This document shows, piece after piece, positions 51,947-60,836 of a stretch of 64,000 nucleotides of DNA. This DNA comes from Mayfieldus sp963740555 (GTDB taxonomy: Bacteria > Actinomycetota > Thermoleophilia > Solirubrobacterales > 70-9). The translations under genes and the position numbers were made by a program. The notes under the pieces are model-generated. The model was not told the origin of the DNA. It was given only the letters and a program-made list of their open reading frames with translations, and made no database searches. The stretch spans positions 365,187 through 429,186 of the forward strand of contig CAVUES010000005.1 of assembly GCA_963740555.1 (NCBI GenBank), given 5' to 3'. Position 1 is the first letter of the stretch. Each line of letters opens with the position of its first letter.

Positions 51947-52959
51947 TGGCCCGACATGAACCGGCCGTCAGTGTGGTCATCCCGGCTCGTAATGCCGAGG
52001 CGACCCTCGGCCGCACATTGGACGCGCTGGCGGCCCAAGAGGTCAACACCCCATTTGAGGTCATCGTCGTGGACGATGGCTCGACCGATAGAACCGCGAG
52101 GATCGCTACCGAGCATGGCGTGGGAGCGACGCTGGTCTCGAATCGCGGCGCCCGCGGCCCGGGCCGAGCACGGAACTGTGGTGTAGCCCGGGCCACGGCA
52201 AAGAACATCGCTTTCACCGATTCTGATTGCTTTCCGAGCCCGAGCTGGCTGGCCGCAGGACTTCGCGCGCTCGAGGATCTTGACCTCGCTCAGGGAAGGG
52301 TGCTCCCCGATCCCCACGCAGACCGTGGGCCGTTCGACCGAACCGTGAACGTCAACGGCGAGTCCGGGTACTACGAAACGGCGAATCTCTTTATTCGCCG
52401 ATCCGTCTTCAGTCAAATCGGCGGTTTCGAGGATTGGGTGGTCGAGGGAGGTGACGGCGTATTCGGCTGGCGGGCACCATCCAACGGCCGGACAGCGCCC
52501 GCGACGAAGCGGACAATTGGCGAAGATGTACTCCTCGGGTGGGAGGCGCGGCGACTCGGGGCCCGCGTCGGTTTCGCGAAGGGTGCGGTAGTGCACCACG
52601 CGGTCTTCCCCATGTCGTCCTCCCAGGCAATCAGGTACCGGTGGGCCTATCGGCACCTGCCGGCACTCGCTCGCCGGATTCCCGAGATGCGGGGGCGCGC
52701 GTTCTATCGAAACTGGTTCCTTGATCGCCGCACCGCGTTCTTCGACGTCGCGCTCGCCGGCGCCGTCTGCGCCGTGGTGACCCGCCGGCCAACCTTTCTC
52801 GTGTTTGCACTTCCCTACGCACGCTGGGTGTGGCAGGAGGCATCAGCATGGCCTCGCGATGACTTCGTCCGGGTGGCCGGCACGCGGGTCGCGATCGATG
52901 GCGTTGCGTTCATTGCTCTAGCGGTCGGGAGTGTCGGTTGGCGCAGCCTGTTGATCTAG
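51946..52959 (+). CDS. GT2 family glycosyltransferase with C-terminal membrane helices
   Basis: A 337-residue GT-A enzyme. AVSVVIPARNAEATLGRTLD and EVIVVDDGSTDRTARIATEH bind donor, NIAFTDSDCFPSPSWLAAGL contains D-x-D, and RTIGEDVLLGWEARRLGARV gives an ED-x-x-L catalytic block. Residues 255-335 include hydrophobic stretches (FFDVALAGAVCAVV and VAFIALAVGSVGW) that may anchor it. The stop overlaps the next methyltransferase start by 22 bases. Confidence 0.9.
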   Translation: MARHEPAVSVVIPARNAEATLGRTLDALAAQEVNTPFEVIVVDDGSTDRTARIATEHGVGATLVSNRGARGPGRARNCGVARATAKNIAFTDSDCFPSPSWLAAGLRALEDLDLAQGRVLPDPHADRGPFDRTVNVNGESGYYETANLFIRRSVFSQIGGFEDWVVEGGDGVFGWRAPSNGRTAPATKRTIGEDVLLGWEARRLGARVGFAKGAVVHHAVFPMSSSQAIRYRWAYRHLPALARRIPEMRGRAFYRNWFLDRRTAFFDVALAGAVCAVVTRRPTFLVFALPYARWVWQEASAWPRDDFVRVAGTRVAIDGVAFIALAVGSVGWRSLLI

Positions 52960-53738
52960 GTCCAACCGGCGAACAATCCATCAGGGGTTCCTACACTCCT
53001 CGCATCGGCAAGACGTCAGCGCAAGAGATTGAGAGGTTCTGGGACGAACGGGCTCGTGAAGATGCGTACTTCTTCGTGGACAACAGGTTGCGCTATCGCG
53101 AACCGGATCTCGAAACGTTCTGGGCGAACGGGGAGCAGGACTTACAGCTCATGCTCGAGGCGGTCGGCGAGCGCCTGCAACGGCAGGACGACGCAGTTGA
53201 AATCGGCTGCGGCCTTGGCCGGCTGACCAGGCCGCTTTCGGCGCAGGTTCATCACGTGGCAGCGCTGGATGTCTCGAGCGAGATGCTCGCTCGGGCACGC
53301 AAACTGAACCTAGATCTCCACAACGTCACATGGACACATGGAGATGGTCAGACACTGAGGCCGCTTCCCGATAGCTCCGCTGATCTCTGCGTATCGCACG
53401 TCGTCTTCCAGCACCTACCGGACCCCACGATCACGCTCGCATATGTGCGCGAGATGGGACGCATTCTGCGCCCGGGGGGGCGAGCAGTTTTCGTGATTTC
53501 GAACGACCACGAGGTTCACCGGCCGATTGTCTGGCAGGGTCTTTCGCGCCTGCGTCACAGGCTGAAGGTCCGCATTGGGCGTGCTCCAGGAGGCCAGCAA
53601 AATCGAGCCTGGCTCGGCTCGGCCGTCGACCTGGCTGACCTCACCTCCGCCGCTCATGCCGCAAGTCTCGAGGTAGCGGACGTTCAGAATGCAGGGACCC
53701 AATACTGCGTCGTCAAACTGACGCGCACTTCAGTCTAG
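52938..53738 (+). CDS. Class-I SAM-dependent methyltransferase
   Basis: A 266-residue methyltransferase. Motif I is AVEIGCGLGRLTRPLSAQVH, followed by VAALDVSSEMLARARKLNLD, DLCVSHVVFQHLPDPTITLA (motif IV) and GRILRPGGRAVFVISNDHE (motif VI). The N-terminal FWDERAREDAYFFVDNR is common in methyltransferases of glycan and natural-product loci. A TTG at 52938 is the probable start, with GGGAG about eight bases upstream. Its acceptor is unknown. Confidence 0.88.
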   Translation: MAQPVDLGPTGEQSIRGSYTPRIGKTSAQEIERFWDERAREDAYFFVDNRLRYREPDLETFWANGEQDLQLMLEAVGERLQRQDDAVEIGCGLGRLTRPLSAQVHHVAALDVSSEMLARARKLNLDLHNVTWTHGDGQTLRPLPDSSADLCVSHVVFQHLPDPTITLAYVREMGRILRPGGRAVFVISNDHEVHRPIVWQGLSRLRHRLKVRIGRAPGGQQNRAWLGSAVDLADLTSAAHAASLEVADVQNAGTQYCVVKLTRTSV

Positions 53739-53747
53739 GAGCCTGCG

Positions 53748-54974
53748 ATGCGCATACTGGCGGTGGGAAACATGTATCCCCCGCACCATCTCGGAGGGTA
53801 CGAACTCGTCTGGCAAAGCGTGATGCGACGCGCCCGACATTACGGACACAACGTGCGCATCCTCACCAGCGACTATGCGAAACCGAGTGTTGGCGGTTCA
53901 GAGGAACCTGACGTGCATCGCGACCTACGCTGGTATTGGAGCTGGGAGCGAAATGAATGGGTCCGGCTTGACGCGTGGGGTCGGCTGCAGCTCGAACGCG
54001 GAAACGCCCGTGCCCTACGCCGCCATCTAGACGATTTTCGGCCGGACGTCCTGAGCTGGTGGTCGATGGGCGCGATGAGTCTTGGGCTCATCGAGCAGGT
54101 CCAACGACGAGGCATCCCGTCGGTCCTCGCTGTCCACGATGACTGGCTCGTGTACGGACCCCGACGCGACGCGTGGATGCGGGTTTGGAATGGCCGCCGC
54201 CGATTAATGGCCGGACCAGTCGCGCGGATCACAGGTCTGCCGACCGCAATTCATCCCGAACGCTGGGGACGATTCCTATTTAACTCGCGCTACACGCTGG
54301 AATCCGCAAGGCGAGCCGGAATCGAAATAGGTGACTACGCTGTCGTTCACCCCGGAATCGAGACTCGCTTTCTCGAACCGGCCCCGGAGCATCCGTGGAG
54401 CTGGCGGTTGCGCTATGTCGGCAGGATCGACCAGAACAAAGGCTTGGAAGCTGCGGTCCAAGCGCTTTCACGGCTGCCCCCAACGGCGACCTTGACGATG
54501 ATCGGTGACGGGCACCCAGATTATCTTGATCGCCTGCAGGTTCTATCAGCTGAGGCGGGGACCGCACATCGCGTGGTCCACGAACCTTTCATCGAGGCCC
54601 ACCAATTACCCGCCGCCTACGCGGAGGCGGACGCGATCGTCTTTCCAGTGCGCTGGAAGGAGCCTTGGGGATTGGTACCGCTCGAGGCCATGGGATTAGG
54701 ACGGCCAGTCATCGCAACTGCGCGTGGCGGTCCAAAGGAATACCTCGTCGACGGCGAGAACGCTCTCGTCGTCCCCCCCGACGACCCGAGTGCGATTGCG
54801 GAGGCTGTGAACCGTCTGGCGAACGATCCCAGCCTACGCTCCCGTCTCATCGAAGGGGGGCGAAGGACAGCAGTGCAGTTCACGGCAAAGGATTTCGAAC
54901 TGAAAATCGTCCAAGAACTCGAGCGCGCAGCGGGTTGGGGACCCAACTTCCCTACCTTCACTCACGGCGCGTAG
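53748..54974 (+). CDS. GT4 family glycosyltransferase
   Basis: A 408-residue GT-B enzyme. MRILAVGNMYPPHHLGGYEL is the acceptor-side opening; VLSWWSMGAMSLGLIEQVQ and VHDDWLVYGPRRDAWMRV follow. The donor half has WRLRYVGRIDQNKGLEAAVQ, then VFPVRWKEPWGLVPLEAMGL (E-P-W-G-x-x-x-x-E) and ATARGGPKEYLVDGENALVV. SD-like GGAG precedes ATG 53748. The end overlaps the convergent tyrosine-kinase gene by 13 bases. Confidence 0.91.
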   Translation: MRILAVGNMYPPHHLGGYELVWQSVMRRARHYGHNVRILTSDYAKPSVGGSEEPDVHRDLRWYWSWERNEWVRLDAWGRLQLERGNARALRRHLDDFRPDVLSWWSMGAMSLGLIEQVQRRGIPSVLAVHDDWLVYGPRRDAWMRVWNGRRRLMAGPVARITGLPTAIHPERWGRFLFNSRYTLESARRAGIEIGDYAVVHPGIETRFLEPAPEHPWSWRLRYVGRIDQNKGLEAAVQALSRLPPTATLTMIGDGHPDYLDRLQVLSAEAGTAHRVVHEPFIEAHQLPAAYAEADAIVFPVRWKEPWGLVPLEAMGLGRPVIATARGGPKEYLVDGENALVVPPDDPSAIAEAVNRLANDPSLRSRLIEGGRRTAVQFTAKDFELKIVQELERAAGWGPNFPTFTHGA

Positions 54975-56494
54975 GAGTAGTACCCGTACTCCGCCGCGTC
55001 CCGGCGATGCAACCCAGTTGCCACGACCCCCACCGGCCGGCGCGGGTAATGCTCAAGCGCGCCCTTCGCCGCAAGCGCCTGCTCCCTGGTGGTCTTGGAG
55101 GACCTGACGCACATCAGTACAGCGTCTGCGAGGGGTAGGACTTCGAGGGTGTCTGCCACCGAGAGCAATGGGCTCGTGTCGAGGATGACGAGGTCATAAG
55201 CCGCGCTTACGTCGGACAAGAACGACTCGAACCGCTTCGAGCCTAGAAGCTCCGTGGGCTCGGGGGACACACTGCCGGCCGTAATACAGACGAGATCACC
55301 CGTTTTCGGCGCAGCCACCGTGCCGTTGGCACCATTGCCGCCGATTGGCAGGTCCACAAGCTGAACGATCTCCCGCGGTTCGGCACGGCTCGCCAGGTAA
55401 TCGGTGAGCCCCGGAGCGGAGGCAAGTCCCAGCCGCTCGGCCAGATCGGGCCGGCGAAGATCGCATTCGACCAGCAGGGTCCGCTTTCCCGCCAGCACAG
55501 CCGAAAACGCAAGCGACGCGGCCACCGTCGACTTGCCTTCCTCGGGCAGCGCGCTGGTGACGAGAATTGACCGTGGGGGCGCATCGACCGATAGAAACTC
55601 GAGATTCCGTCGAATAATCCGGAAGGCCTCGAGGTCCTCGGCCAGCTCTTCGCTGTGGCCGTTGTTCGCACGCACGACGTGCCCCATGGCCTCATCGCGA
55701 ATTTGTCCGAGCAAGGGAAGGTTCAGTTCAGTCTGGATCTCGCGACCTCCACGGAGACGACGGTCCAGCGAATCCCGCAGGAAGGCAACGAAGACCCCTA
55801 GTGCGAGTCCCAGGACGAGGCCAAGGGCGGTGTCGCGCTTTGGATGTGGGGACGCGGGAACACCTGGCGTTTGGCCGGCCTCCACGACGCGTGCGAGCTG
55901 GGCATTGTTACTGAGGAACTGGAGCCGAGTGAGTTGGTCGACTAGTGCGGCCCGCTCGACTTGCTCGGTTTGACTCTCACCGAGGCGGTTCAATCTCTGC
56001 TGAAGGCCTGGGATGCTGGCCGCGAACTGCGCACGAGCGCCGGCGTTGGTGGCATTCACTGCCTGACGGGCGAACTCGTTGGCGAGCCTCGCGGCGAAGG
56101 ATGGGCTTTTCCACGTCGCAGTGACCCTCACGAGATTGGACGACGTGTCTACGGAGGTGCTGATGGCCGCTGCCAGGGTGCCCGAGGGGATCTGGGTGTG
56201 CATTGCCTGGGCCGTGCGGCGTGCCACGGCGGGCTCGTCGATGGTCTGTGCCCTGGCCTGCGGGGTTTGCTCGGCGGGAATATTGGGGCTTGAAGGACTT
56301 CCGATCAGGCTCAGCTGCTGGGAGACGTCCTGGAAGCCGATCGAAGCGGTTGCGTCGTAAGTCTTCTCCTGCCGCTCGGAATAGACGAAGGCCACCCCGC
56401 CCGCGACGAGCGCGATCAGCGCAATCACAAGCGCGTTGTCCCTGAGTACCCGCAGGTAGTCCCGGAGGGACGCGTAGCGTGGGTTGTCGCTCAT
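54962..56494 (-). CDS. Wzc/CapB-type polysaccharide co-polymerase and tyrosine kinase (BY-kinase)
   Basis: A 510-residue single-chain protein that controls polysaccharide chain length. The Wzz domain begins ASLRDYLRVLRDNALVIALI (first helix about 20-40), with an extracytoplasmic region to a second helix near 225-245 (ALGLVLGLALGVFVAFLRDS). The cytoplasmic kinase has Walker A ALPEEGKSTVAASLAF, Walker A' LLVECDLRRPDLAERL and Walker B YDLVILDTSPLLSVAD. The C-terminus EYGYYSYAP is a tyrosine cluster, the site of autophosphorylation in this family. All kinase motifs are present. Confidence 0.93.
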   Translation of the reverse strand: MSDNPRYASLRDYLRVLRDNALVIALIALVAGGVAFVYSERQEKTYDATASIGFQDVSQQLSLIGSPSSPNIPAEQTPQARAQTIDEPAVARRTAQAMHTQIPSGTLAAAISTSVDTSSNLVRVTATWKSPSFAARLANEFARQAVNATNAGARAQFAASIPGLQQRLNRLGESQTEQVERAALVDQLTRLQFLSNNAQLARVVEAGQTPGVPASPHPKRDTALGLVLGLALGVFVAFLRDSLDRRLRGGREIQTELNLPLLGQIRDEAMGHVVRANNGHSEELAEDLEAFRIIRRNLEFLSVDAPPRSILVTSALPEEGKSTVAASLAFSAVLAGKRTLLVECDLRRPDLAERLGLASAPGLTDYLASRAEPREIVQLVDLPIGGNGANGTVAAPKTGDLVCITAGSVSPEPTELLGSKRFESFLSDVSAAYDLVILDTSPLLSVADTLEVLPLADAVLMCVRSSKTTREQALAAKGALEHYPRRPVGVVATGLHRRDAAEYGYYSYAP

Positions 56495-56639
56495 TGGGTT
56501 CTCAGCTCTCGCTTCGAGATTGGTTCCGAGGTTGATCCGCCTGCAAGCGCCATCGCGCGTCCGAAACCGGGACCTTCCGCCGCAGGGATTATTAGCCAGT
56601 TTGCGCAATGGTGCGCCAGTAGCCGAGATGCTCATTAAG

Positions 56640-58679
56640 TCACTGGGATAGGTACGCCTGGTGATAGAGCCGGGCGAGTTGGCGGTGCGAAAACGCCGAC
56701 AACGCATAGCTCGAGTCAAGGCCATAGAAGGGAAGGCGGGGTGCCAGCGTTCTTCCCTGCAGGAAGGCCTTCTGGGCAGCTCTGCGATCTCCGGCTTTGA
56801 CGTCGATCTGGACCTCGACGAGGGGGTAACGCCAGTTATACGGCTCGTCCTGCCGCGCCTTGCGGATCTCCTTCCTCGCCCCCGCCAACTGCCCCTGAAG
56901 AAGTTCGACTGACGCAAGCTGCTGATGCGGCGTGGCCGCCCAGGGCTCCGCGGATATCGCTTGCTCGGCAAGCGAATGGGCAGATGCAAGATCTCCCGAC
57001 CTGGCCGCGGCAGCGCTAACCGTAAGGCGTTGCTCGGACACCAGTCCCGGTACCTCCGCCGACACCGCCAGAATTGCGACGGCGACGATCGTGCCCCTCA
57101 ACCCGCGCCGGCCGATGACGCCTTGGCGCTGCGCCTTTCGCAGGCGTCCCGACCCCGCCGCAATTGCTGCCCCAATTCCTCCCAGTGCGAGTGCGGCGAT
57201 TGCCGTCATCTGCCACATCCAGTCGAGGCCCGCGCTAACCAGGAATACGGGGAATGCGCTGCACATCGCCACACTTGCCCCGATGTCACCCGGCTCCTCG
57301 AGTGCCCGCCGGGCCGCCAATGCAGCAGCGGCTAGGCCTCCAAGGGATCCGACCAGCAGCAGAAGCCCAGGCAGCCCTAGCTCGGCAAGTTGTTCGAGAT
57401 AGAGCGAATGCGCGTTATGGACGAACTCACTGTCATGTCCGTTCCGCTCGTGCCAGAACTCCCACGTCCCTGGCCCAATCCCATTCAGCGGATGCGCTTC
57501 GAAGGCGTCGAGGGCGGAGCTCCAGAGATTGTCGCGGTTGCCGCCGGCCGAGGTCAGGCGCGAAGTTCGGGTCTGAGCCAGCAGTCGGAGTGTCCTGTTC
57601 TTGAACTGGCTCCAGGCGCGTGAGACCTGTCCGTGGCCGACGATCGTGGCCGCGATCAGCAACGCACAGACGAAGATCGGTACCGCCCAGTTCGCTGTTG
57701 AACGGGGAAGCCGCGCACGGTCCGCCTGAACTACCCAGGTCACGGCGACCGCGCCAACGCATATTGCGGAGGCGAGGAGAAGCGCGGCTATAACCGCGCC
57801 CGCACCCGATTCTGCTGTCGCAGAGGCGATCTGGGGCTGAGCGCGGGTGACAGATATCACGATGCCAGTGGCGACGCCGGCTGCCAGAAGATGGAGAAAG
57901 CAGGTCCAGCGATTCCTGCTCAGGACGATCACAGCGATCACCGCGACGCAGGCAGAGATGACGCTTCCGCGGGAGTAGCTGAGGTAGCAGGTGAGTCCGG
58001 CGACCGGGACAGTGGTGAGCGCAAGAGCCCGTACAGCAGGGAGCCGTGCGTGTGCGCTCCAGGCGAGGGCGATGGCCGTCGACATCGCCCCCCAAGCCCC
58101 CACCGCGTTCCAGTAGTCGAGCGGATAGCTAAGGCGATCGGTCTGGAACGCGTGGAGCAACCGGGTCGCCTCGGGAAACCCTGCCGGAAAGAGCCTGCTT
58201 GCAAGCGCCAGACCACAAACCGCAAGGGCGGCGAAGGAAAGCCCGGCTGCCGCCGCGCGAAAGGTGTACCTGTTCAGGGAGAAGATCGCGGCTGCTACAA
58301 GCGCGAAGTAGGTCAGTAGTCGAGCTATCTCCGCCGTCGTGCGCTCCACGCTCTCGGTCCACTCGAGACTCAGGGCCATCCAGAAGAGAAGCGCTGCTGC
58401 GCAGAGAAGGGGGATTGCCACGAGCCGGCGAGGTTTGCTTCGTGGGAGGAACCCGCAAGCGAAACCGATCGCAATCAATGCCCAGGCGAGAAACCCGACG
58501 CTTTGGCGGATTCCAATTCCATAACCGCCTTTATTCAGCGCCAAGTACATGATCAACCCCGCGCTCACGCAGAAAGCTGTCGTCCTTCGAACCTCAAGTC
58601 GGGACGGAGCTCGCACGTTGAGACGAAGCCCGAACTGGCGCAGCGTGCGGTCTGCAGTTCTAGTATCGGTTAAATGCAT
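56640..58679 (-). CDS. O-antigen ligase/polymerase-like membrane protein with C-terminal TPR-like region
   Basis: A 679-residue polytopic protein. Twelve or so helices lie in residues 34-520, and the Wzy/WaaL loop AHPLNGIGPGTWEFWHER plus VHNAHSLYLEQLAELGLPGL (conserved H-N...E-x-G) is near residue 400. Residues 560-679 are soluble with TPR-like helices (SAHSLAEQAISAEPWAATPH). It is intact, unlike the copy at 40369-41877. ATG 58679 has AAGGGA about nine bases upstream. The start codon ATG overlaps that of the divergent LPXTG gene in the palindrome ATGCAT. Confidence 0.9.
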   Translation of the reverse strand: MHLTDTRTADRTLRQFGLRLNVRAPSRLEVRRTTAFCVSAGLIMYLALNKGGYGIGIRQSVGFLAWALIAIGFACGFLPRSKPRRLVAIPLLCAAALLFWMALSLEWTESVERTTAEIARLLTYFALVAAAIFSLNRYTFRAAAAGLSFAALAVCGLALASRLFPAGFPEATRLLHAFQTDRLSYPLDYWNAVGAWGAMSTAIALAWSAHARLPAVRALALTTVPVAGLTCYLSYSRGSVISACVAVIAVIVLSRNRWTCFLHLLAAGVATGIVISVTRAQPQIASATAESGAGAVIAALLLASAICVGAVAVTWVVQADRARLPRSTANWAVPIFVCALLIAATIVGHGQVSRAWSQFKNRTLRLLAQTRTSRLTSAGGNRDNLWSSALDAFEAHPLNGIGPGTWEFWHERNGHDSEFVHNAHSLYLEQLAELGLPGLLLLVGSLGGLAAAALAARRALEEPGDIGASVAMCSAFPVFLVSAGLDWMWQMTAIAALALGGIGAAIAAGSGRLRKAQRQGVIGRRGLRGTIVAVAILAVSAEVPGLVSEQRLTVSAAAARSGDLASAHSLAEQAISAEPWAATPHQQLASVELLQGQLAGARKEIRKARQDEPYNWRYPLVEVQIDVKAGDRRAAQKAFLQGRTLAPRLPFYGLDSSYALSAFSHRQLARLYHQAYLSQ
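58661..58666 (+). promoter_or_regulatory. -10 box TAGTAT, leaderless promoter of the LPXTG gene
   Basis: TAGTAT ends seven bases before ATG 58674, so the transcript would start on the ATG. It lies within the first codons of the divergent ligase gene. Confidence 0.55.
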
Positions 58680-59084
58680 CGAGGCGTTCCCTTTTACAGG
58701 AGGGTTTTCGTATGTGCGGCAGTTCTGGTCTTGAACCTTGCCGCGGCCCCTGGCCTCGCAGAAGCAGCGACGCCGGTCTCCTGCGTCGAACCTCAGAACT
58801 GCGCGCAGCCACCCAGCGCGACTGGTGGTCAGGCCGAACTACCGAGCGGATCGGGTCAGGTCGCCGGTGCTACGGGACATGGCGGGGGCAATGCCGGGCA
58901 GGGCGGATCTGGTCGCGAACGCGCTGCGGGCAGAGTCGCGGTCACGGGCTCGGGAGGTTCGCTCCCGTTCACGGGCTATCCGATGATCGCGTTCGTCTGG
59001 GCCGGACTGGCGCTCCTTGCGGTCGGCCTGTTGTACCGCCTGGGTATCGCTGCCTTTAAGCGCTTGCGACCCGCCGACCATTGA
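58674..59084 (+). CDS. Small secreted LPXTG-anchored protein
   Basis: A 136-residue protein with a complete sortase substrate design: a signal peptide (VFVCAAVLVLNLAAAPGLAE, cleaved after AEA), a Gly/Ser/Ala-rich stretch with two cysteines (CVEPQNC), and L97-P-F-T-G101 followed by a helix (104-124) and a basic tail (KRLR). It would be linked to the cell wall by a sortase. The gene lies in a polysaccharide locus between the ligase and the initiating transferase. The mature part is short and low-complexity, so it may be a linker or coat protein. No sortase gene is in the window. Confidence 0.83.
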   Translation: MHRGVPFYRRVFVCAAVLVLNLAAAPGLAEAATPVSCVEPQNCAQPPSATGGQAELPSGSGQVAGATGHGGGNAGQGGSGRERAAGRVAVTGSGGSLPFTGYPMIAFVWAGLALLAVGLLYRLGIAAFKRLRPADH

Positions 59085-59318
59085 GCTCCGGCTCCCTTGA
59101 GGGAACTGCGACCGCGCAGACCCGTGGTCTATATGTTTGGGCCAAGTCAATGACCGTGGTCCGACCGGATGGCGTCGGCTCTGGCCGAGACAGGATGTCG
59201 AGGCCGTCGTTACCAGCTGGTTCACCGAGGCGGACCCGGGCAGCGACTTAAATATTCAAAGACCCGGCGGGCGTGGGGTGCTCGACCGGGCACGGCAATC
59301 GGATAGCGGAGAGGTGTT

Positions 59319-60827
59319 TTGGCGACGGGGTATGTGGAACCTGGGGCAATCGAGCTACTCGATCTCGAATCCTCCCAACGGAATGTCAGATTCAAGCAGC
59401 CGCCGTCGGCGCTGCGCGCCTATCTCGATCTTGACCGAGCTGAAGCAAAGCGTCGGCATTCGATCAGGTCGCGCCGCAAGATACTTCGCCGCACGCTGGC
59501 CCTCGCTGACGTCCTAGTCGTCTTCATCGCTCTGTTCGGGGGGGCAGTCGCATTCGGAAACCACGGCCTCGCCCCGGCGGCGTATGGAGCCATTGTGGTC
59601 CTGATCCTCATGATCAAGGCGGTTGGGTTGTACGACCGCGATGAGCATTTGATGCGCCGGGCAACCCTCGACGAAGTGCCAGCCCTGTTTCAGGTAGCGA
59701 CACTGGGAATCCTGCTGGTCTGGCTCTTGGCGGGACGAGCGGTGATCGGGGACGTCACCAGACCACAGCTGTTTGCAATGTGGATGTGCCTTTTCTTGAT
59801 GCTGATCATCGGAAGATCGGTCGCCCGCGGATTGACCGCGCGCTTTGGCCAACCGGAGCGTTGCTTGGTGATTGGTCCCGCCGACACCGCTGCCGCGCTC
59901 CGCAGCAAGCTGCGAATTGATGGTTCCAACTCGGCCGAGATCGTAGGCCGAATCGCAGGCGAACGGGCAGAGGAAATGCCCTCGGGAGGGTCAATTCCGA
60001 TGCTGCCGCGAGGTCTCTACAGAATCCTTGCCGAGCAACAAGTTCAGCGGGTCATCATTGCCCCCGGCAAGGTGGACGGCGCAGCGCTCCTTCACCTGAT
60101 TCGGGAGCTCTCAGACATGGTCGTAGCCGTAAGCGTGCTGCCGGCCACACCGCCGGTCGCAGGTTCGTCGGTCGAACTCGACCATCTCCACGGATTGACG
60201 CTCTTAGGTGCGCGAGGTTTTGAGATGGGGCGCTCATCCCGATTGCTCAAGCGCGGCTTCGATTTCGCGGCGTCGTCTTTCATGCTGGCCCTTGCGGCCC
60301 CCCTCATGCTCGCGATTGCGGTGGCGATCAAGCTCGACTCCCGTGGCCCCGTCCTGTTTCGTCAGCGCCGGATCGGACGCGACGGGGGTGGATTCGAAAT
60401 GCTCAAATTCCGAAGCATGTTCGAGGGCTCTGAGGCGCTGCGCGACGAGCTAGCCGAACTGAATGAGGTGGAGGGACTGTTCAAAATCGAGCGGGATCCA
60501 CGGATTACCCGAGTGGGCGACACCATTCGGCGTCTTGGCCTGGATGAATTGCCCCAACTCGTGAACGTCTTGCGCGGAGATATGAGTCTCGTGGGTCCAA
60601 GACCGCTTGTTCCAGACGAGGACTCGCAGATCGAGGGGCTTTACCGGCGGCGGCTCGACCTGGCGCCGGGAATAACCGGTTACTGGCAGGCCCTGGGCGC
60701 CTCGCGCATCCCGCTGTTCGAGATGGTGCGGCTCGACTACCTCTACGTCGCCACGTGGTCGCTTTGGAACGACGCCAGGATCCTGCTGCGCACGGTGCCC
60801 TACGTGATCGGGCGCCGGGGGCGCTAG
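59319..60827 (+). CDS. Undecaprenyl-phosphate sugar-1-phosphate transferase (WbaP-like)
   Basis: A 502-residue polyprenol-phosphate sugar transferase that starts repeat-unit synthesis. Helices at about 60-180 precede a cytoplasmic CoA-binding-like domain (ERCLVIGPADTAAALRSKL). The C-terminal catalytic part has KRGFDFAASSFMLALAAPLM (membrane re-entrant helix), GPVLFRQRRIGRDGGGFEML, IRRLGLDELPQLVNVLRGDM and SLVGPRPLVPDED. A TTG start at 59319 with a GGAGAGG-like site is used. The gap 59085-59318 shows TCCCTTGAGGGA, a short inverted repeat at the LPXTG gene end, and TTAAATATT as the only AT-rich promoter candidate. Confidence 0.93.
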   Translation: MATGYVEPGAIELLDLESSQRNVRFKQPPSALRAYLDLDRAEAKRRHSIRSRRKILRRTLALADVLVVFIALFGGAVAFGNHGLAPAAYGAIVVLILMIKAVGLYDRDEHLMRRATLDEVPALFQVATLGILLVWLLAGRAVIGDVTRPQLFAMWMCLFLMLIIGRSVARGLTARFGQPERCLVIGPADTAAALRSKLRIDGSNSAEIVGRIAGERAEEMPSGGSIPMLPRGLYRILAEQQVQRVIIAPGKVDGAALLHLIRELSDMVVAVSVLPATPPVAGSSVELDHLHGLTLLGARGFEMGRSSRLLKRGFDFAASSFMLALAAPLMLAIAVAIKLDSRGPVLFRQRRIGRDGGGFEMLKFRSMFEGSEALRDELAELNEVEGLFKIERDPRITRVGDTIRRLGLDELPQLVNVLRGDMSLVGPRPLVPDEDSQIEGLYRRRLDLAPGITGYWQALGASRIPLFEMVRLDYLYVATWSLWNDARILLRTVPYVIGRRGR

Positions 60828-60836
60828 GCGGGCGGG

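Noticed and set aside
59137..59517. 126-codon open frame upstream of and overlapping the WbaP-like gene
   Set aside because: It has no motif or ribosome binding site and overlaps the clear start of the sugar transferase in another frame.
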